From a virus: 50,737 bases of DNA. Below, in pieces: positions 47,491 to 50,737 of this stretch (position 1 is its first letter; each line of letters opens with the position of its first letter). The translations under genes were made by a program, and so were the position numbers. Location of the stretch: the IMG/VR virus record IMGVR_UViG_3300034190_000767, positions 1-50,737 of that record. The stretch is one strand, 5' to 3'. Below the pieces are notes generated by a model. It did not search any database and was not told where the DNA came from. It saw only the letters and a list, made by a program, of their open reading frames with translations.

Positions 47491-49986
47491 ATGAACTTTT
47501 ACACAAACGTATTGCAATACGGTAACTCCATTCTTGTTCGTGAAGTCAGGAATGGAGAACGCACGACTCGCAGAGTTAAATATGAACCTACGCTGTTCGA
47601 TCTGGTCAATACCCGTGAGGAGACTGGCTACAAAACTCTAGATGGTCAGAGTGTTCTCCCACATAAGTTCGACTCTATCAAAGAAGCCAAACAGTGGGTG
47701 TCTGATCGTGAGAACCAAAAAGACATTATGTTTGGTAACACACAATATCCCTATTGCTGGATTGCTGATGAATATCCTAATCAGGTCGATTGGGACTTGG
47801 ACCAGATGCTCATGGTCACCATCGATATTGAGGTGGAGTGTGAGAACGGTTTCCCTAAACCAGAAGATGCAGCAGAACCTATGCTGTCTATTACTCTCAA
47901 GAATCACCAGACTAAACGCATCGTTGTCTGGGGTATCGGTGAGTTCGTCACAGACCGTGATGATGTAACCTATGTGCAATGTGAGAGTGAAGTGCATCTG
48001 CTGAAAGAGTTCCTAGCATTCTGGGAACGACACACACCTGATATTATCACTGGATGGCATACAGAGTTCTTTGATATTCCATATCTTTGCAATCGTATTC
48101 GTAATGTGTTTGATGAGGAAGAAGTCAAACGTCTGTCTCCGTGGAAGAACGTGTTTGCCCGTGATGTGTATCAGATGGGTCGTACTCATCAAGTCTATAC
48201 TCTAGATGGCATCGCTGCACTGGATTACTTTGATCTATATCGTAAGTTCACATACACCAATCAGGAGTCCTATCGTCTGGACCACATTGCGTTTGTCGAA
48301 CTAGGTGAACGCAAGGACGGTAATCCCTTCGAAACATTTCGTGAGTGGTACACTAAAGACTATCAGTCGTTCATCGAATACAACATTCAAGATGTGGAAC
48401 TTGTTGACCGTCTTGAAGACAAGATGAAGCTGATTGAACTTGCATTGACGATGGCATATGAGGCAAAGGTCAACTTTACTGATGTGCTTGGAACTGTGCG
48501 GTATTGGGATATCCTTATCTACAATTATCTGCGTGAGAGGAACCTTGTGATTCCTCAGAAGAAAGATCACAAGAAGGTGGAAAAGTTTGAAGGTGCCTAT
48601 GTGAAAGACCCACAGGTAGGTATGCACAAATGGGTTATGTCCTTTGATTTGAACTCTCTGTATCCTCATCTAATCATGCAGTACAACATCTCACCTGAGA
48701 CACTAGTAAACAAGGACGCCGAACTTGTTGAGGGTATGGTAGATAAGATGTTGGCTGGTAAGGTAAAGAATGATACAGAATATTGCATGACTCCTAATGG
48801 TGCGTTCTTTCGCAAAGACAAACGTGGGTTTCTACCAGAACTAATGGAGGGCATGTATAATGATCGTGTCAAATATAAAAGACTTATGCTCGACGCTCAA
48901 CAAGAGTATGAAAACACTGGGGAAAAGTCTCTACTTAAAGACATTGCCCGATACAACAACATCCAAATGGCGAAGAAGATTTCTCTTAACAGCGCATATG
49001 GTGCTATTGGGAACAATTGGTTTCGTTATTTTGATCTGCTGGTTGCCACTGCAATTACTTCATCTGGTCAATTGTCTATTCGATGGGTTGAGAAAAGTCT
49101 CAACATTTATCTTAACAAAATCTTGGAAACGAAGAACGTGGATTACGTTATTGCTTCGGACACAGACAGCGTATACATCACTTTTGACAAGTTGGTTAGT
49201 AAGGTGTTTAAAGAGGGAACAGACACTAACACTATTGTCAATTTCTTGGATAAGATTGCAAAAGAGAAGCTGGAACCTTTTATTGATAAGTCTTATCAAG
49301 CTCTTGCTAAAGTAACCAACGCATACGAACAGAAGATGGAGATGGGCAGAGAGGCAATCGCTGACAAGGGAATCTGGACTGCAAAGAAACGATACATTCT
49401 AAACCTGTATGATATGGAAGGTGTTCGGTTTAAGGAACCTAAACTCAAGATTATGGGACTAGAAAGCGTTAAGAGTTCAACTCCTGCACCCTGTCGGGAG
49501 AAGTTGAAGGAGGCAATCAAAATCATCATGGGTGGTGATGAGGAGATGTTAAATAAATTCATACAAGATTTTCGTGAGGAGTTTATGACATTGCCACCAG
49601 AAGAAATTGCCTATCCTCGCTCCTGTAATGGACTGAAGAAGTTTCGAGGATCAGATCGTTTATTTGCACTCGGCGCACCCAAACATGTTAAGGGTGCAAT
49701 ACTCTACAACCATCTCGTAGATGAGAACAAACTTGGAAACAAGTACGTTTCTATTCAAGAAGGAGACAAGGTGAAATTTGTGAATCTCAAAGACAATATC
49801 TATCAAGCCTCTGCGTTTTCTTTTATGACAAAGATACCAAAGGAACTTGACATATTGCCGATGGTTGACTATACTAGTCAATACGAAGACAGCTTCTTAG
49901 CGCCGTTGCGTGTGATAACGGATAAGATGAACTGGATATTGAAAAACGATGAGGTAGGAACACTGGAGGATTTTTTGGATGAATGA
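47491..49986 (+). CDS. 43: DNA polymerase gp43 (family B)
   Basis: An 831-residue polymerase (T4 gp43 is 898). Exonuclease motif I is TIDIEVE (Asp112, Glu114). Exo II is ITGWHTEFFDIPYL and exo III includes YNIQDVELVD. Polymerase motif A is FDLNSLYP (385-392), motif B KISLNSAYGAIGN, motif C ASDTDSVY (555-562). The start MNFYTNVLQYGNSILVREVRNGE aligns with the T4 N-terminus, supporting ATG 47491. No intein or intron break is seen. Confidence 0.96.
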   Translation: MNFYTNVLQYGNSILVREVRNGERTTRRVKYEPTLFDLVNTREETGYKTLDGQSVLPHKFDSIKEAKQWVSDRENQKDIMFGNTQYPYCWIADEYPNQVDWDLDQMLMVTIDIEVECENGFPKPEDAAEPMLSITLKNHQTKRIVVWGIGEFVTDRDDVTYVQCESEVHLLKEFLAFWERHTPDIITGWHTEFFDIPYLCNRIRNVFDEEEVKRLSPWKNVFARDVYQMGRTHQVYTLDGIAALDYFDLYRKFTYTNQESYRLDHIAFVELGERKDGNPFETFREWYTKDYQSFIEYNIQDVELVDRLEDKMKLIELALTMAYEAKVNFTDVLGTVRYWDILIYNYLRERNLVIPQKKDHKKVEKFEGAYVKDPQVGMHKWVMSFDLNSLYPHLIMQYNISPETLVNKDAELVEGMVDKMLAGKVKNDTEYCMTPNGAFFRKDKRGFLPELMEGMYNDRVKYKRLMLDAQQEYENTGEKSLLKDIARYNNIQMAKKISLNSAYGAIGNNWFRYFDLLVATAITSSGQLSIRWVEKSLNIYLNKILETKNVDYVIASDTDSVYITFDKLVSKVFKEGTDTNTIVNFLDKIAKEKLEPFIDKSYQALAKVTNAYEQKMEMGREAIADKGIWTAKKRYILNLYDMEGVRFKEPKLKIMGLESVKSSTPAPCREKLKEAIKIIMGGDEEMLNKFIQDFREEFMTLPPEEIAYPRSCNGLKKFRGSDRLFALGAPKHVKGAILYNHLVDENKLGNKYVSIQEGDKVKFVNLKDNIYQASAFSFMTKIPKELDILPMVDYTSQYEDSFLAPLRVITDKMNWILKNDEVGTLEDFLDE

Positions 49987-50284
49987 TGATTATGATAATT
50001 TCGTTGGTAAGAAAGCTGAAGTTGAGAAGAAAGGTACACTAAACGAGTTTCTTGGCATCAAAGATGAAGAGCCTTGGGAGAAACACTGGGTAGGTATGCC
50101 AGAGTTTGAGCAAGAGGATGATCCAAACTACAAGGAATTACTGGTGAAGTTCAAGACAAAGGAAGACTATGAGAAGTTTCAGAAGCTGATAGAGCAGAAG
50201 CTCACATTGAAAACTAAAAGCATATTCTATCCCAAAGATGATAGATTACCAAACCGTTTATTGAGGTGGGTTGTAGATGATTAA
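49979..50284 (+). CDS. Small conserved hypothetical protein paired with the TAGT-like gene
   Basis: A 101-residue acidic protein. WVGMPEFEQED, then LLVKFKTKEDYEKFQKLIEQKLTLKTKSIFYPK, is a module I associate with phage DNA-modification neighbourhoods (often next to ParB-like or methylase genes), from memory only. It starts 8 bases inside gp43 and overlaps the next gene by 8 bases. No catalytic motif is evident. Confidence 0.55.
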   Translation: MNDDYDNFVGKKAEVEKKGTLNEFLGIKDEEPWEKHWVGMPEFEQEDDPNYKELLVKFKTKEDYEKFQKLIEQKLTLKTKSIFYPKDDRLPNRLLRWVVDD

Positions 50285-50737
50285 TCCAAAGTATCCCGTA
50301 TATATCGTATCCAAAGGAAGAGCAAAGATTGGCGGCACTCGTAAGTCTCTTGACCGTATGGGTGTTCCCTATAAGATTGCTGTTGAGCCACAAGACTATG
50401 ATGATTATGCTGCCGAGGTAGGTGAGAGCAAATTGCTTGTGCTACCATTCAGCAATCATGGTGATGGGCCTGGAAGAGCAAGAAACTGGTGTTGGGAACA
50501 CTCCATCTCGCAGGGTGATAAGCGTCACTGGGTTCTGGATGACAACATCGATGACTTCTATCGCTTGCACAAAAACTATCGTATTCGAGTGGAAAGCGGT
50601 GTTGTCTTCAGAGCACCAGAAGACTTTGTTGACAGGTATGAGAACATAAAGATAGCAGGATTGCGCTATAGGTTCTTCTTACCACCAAATGAGAAGCGCC
50701 CACCTATCGTGTGGAATACAAGAATATACTCCTGTCT
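50277..50737 (+). CDS. TET-associated glycosyltransferase-like protein, 3' end outside the window
   Basis: Open from ATG 50277 to the window edge (153 full codons). YPVYIVSKGRAKIGGTRKSL, GVPYKIAVEPQDYDDYAA, LLVLPFSNHGDGPGRARNW and HWVLDDNIDDFYRL (DDN at 88-90) follow the order I recall for TET-associated glycosyltransferases (TAGT), which put sugars on hydroxymethylcytosine in phage DNA. FEN-like VDRYENIKIAGLRY also fits. If so, the phage DNA may carry glucosylated or otherwise sugar-bearing bases; the matching TET/JBP oxygenase would have to be identified. Confidence 0.65.
   Translation, partial: MINPKYPVYIVSKGRAKIGGTRKSLDRMGVPYKIAVEPQDYDDYAAEVGESKLLVLPFSNHGDGPGRARNWCWEHSISQGDKRHWVLDDNIDDFYRLHKNYRIRVESGVVFRAPEDFVDRYENIKIAGLRYRFFLPPNEKRPPIVWNTRIYSC

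Noticed and set aside
50422-50649. Alternative plus-strand frame inside the TAGT-like gene
   Set aside because: The other frame carries the conserved RARNW and LDDN motifs and a start overlapping the previous stop.

Overview
This window is part of a T4-superfamily myovirus genome of the marine (cyanophage/pelagiphage-like) kind. The evidence is an almost complete run of T4 core genes in recognisable order. The morphogenesis genes are gp13-gp14-gp15-gp16-gp17-gp18-gp19-gp20-gp67-gp21-gp22-gp23. The recombination and transcription genes are uvsY, uvsW, gp55, gp47 and gp46. The replication genes are gp45, gp44, gp62, regA and gp43. Around them sit genes typical of marine T4-like phages: Hsp20, a CobS/CobT-like pair, 2OG-Fe(II) oxygenases, peptide deformylase, a SpeD-like protein and PP-loop enzymes. 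The host cannot be named from this window. I saw no photosynthesis genes, tRNA, integrase, insertion sequence or CRISPR array.

Layout. 1-2.7 kb: end of a repeat-rich tail fibre gene and a second fibre/virion protein. 2.8-8.2 kb: a tightly overlapping cassette of enzyme genes (two GT-A-like glycosyltransferases, a methyltransferase-like protein, an Asp/Asn beta-hydroxylase-like 2OG enzyme, an unknown 428-aa protein, a degenerate PP-loop protein). 8.2-16.9 kb: neck genes (gp13, two tandem gp14 copies, gp15) and terminase (gp16, gp17), interrupted by three PP-loop genes and a thermonuclease-like gene. 16.9-18.9 kb: the only minus-strand block, holding an ABC-transporter permease, its periplasmic binding protein and a small HNH-like zinc protein. 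19.0-28.3 kb: sheath, tube, portal, prohead core, protease, scaffold, capsid and a second tube-like protein. 28.3-28.45 kb: a candidate structured small RNA. 28.5-36.2 kb: recombination, helicase and late sigma genes. 36.2-43.1 kb: DNA methylase, deformylase, CobT/CobS-like pair, Hsp20 and other accessory genes. 43.1-50.7 kb: the replisome operon, interrupted by HD-like, 2OG oxygenase and RimK-like ATP-grasp genes, ending in a TET-associated-glycosyltransferase-like gene cut by the window edge.

Regulation visible in the sequence. TATAAATA boxes of the T4 late type lie in front of morphogenesis genes, and their expected sigma factor (gp55) is encoded here. Early/middle genes on the right have TTGAC(A/T)-17 bp-TAnnnT promoters. 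In five places the -10 box ends only 5-6 bases before the ATG, which predicts leaderless messages. The most notable items are: an ABC transporter pair without its ATPase between gp17 and gp18; a late-promoter-driven RNA whose 5' end pairs with its 3' end just before a T7 run; four PP-loop proteins with different sets of motif losses; and the duplicated gp14.
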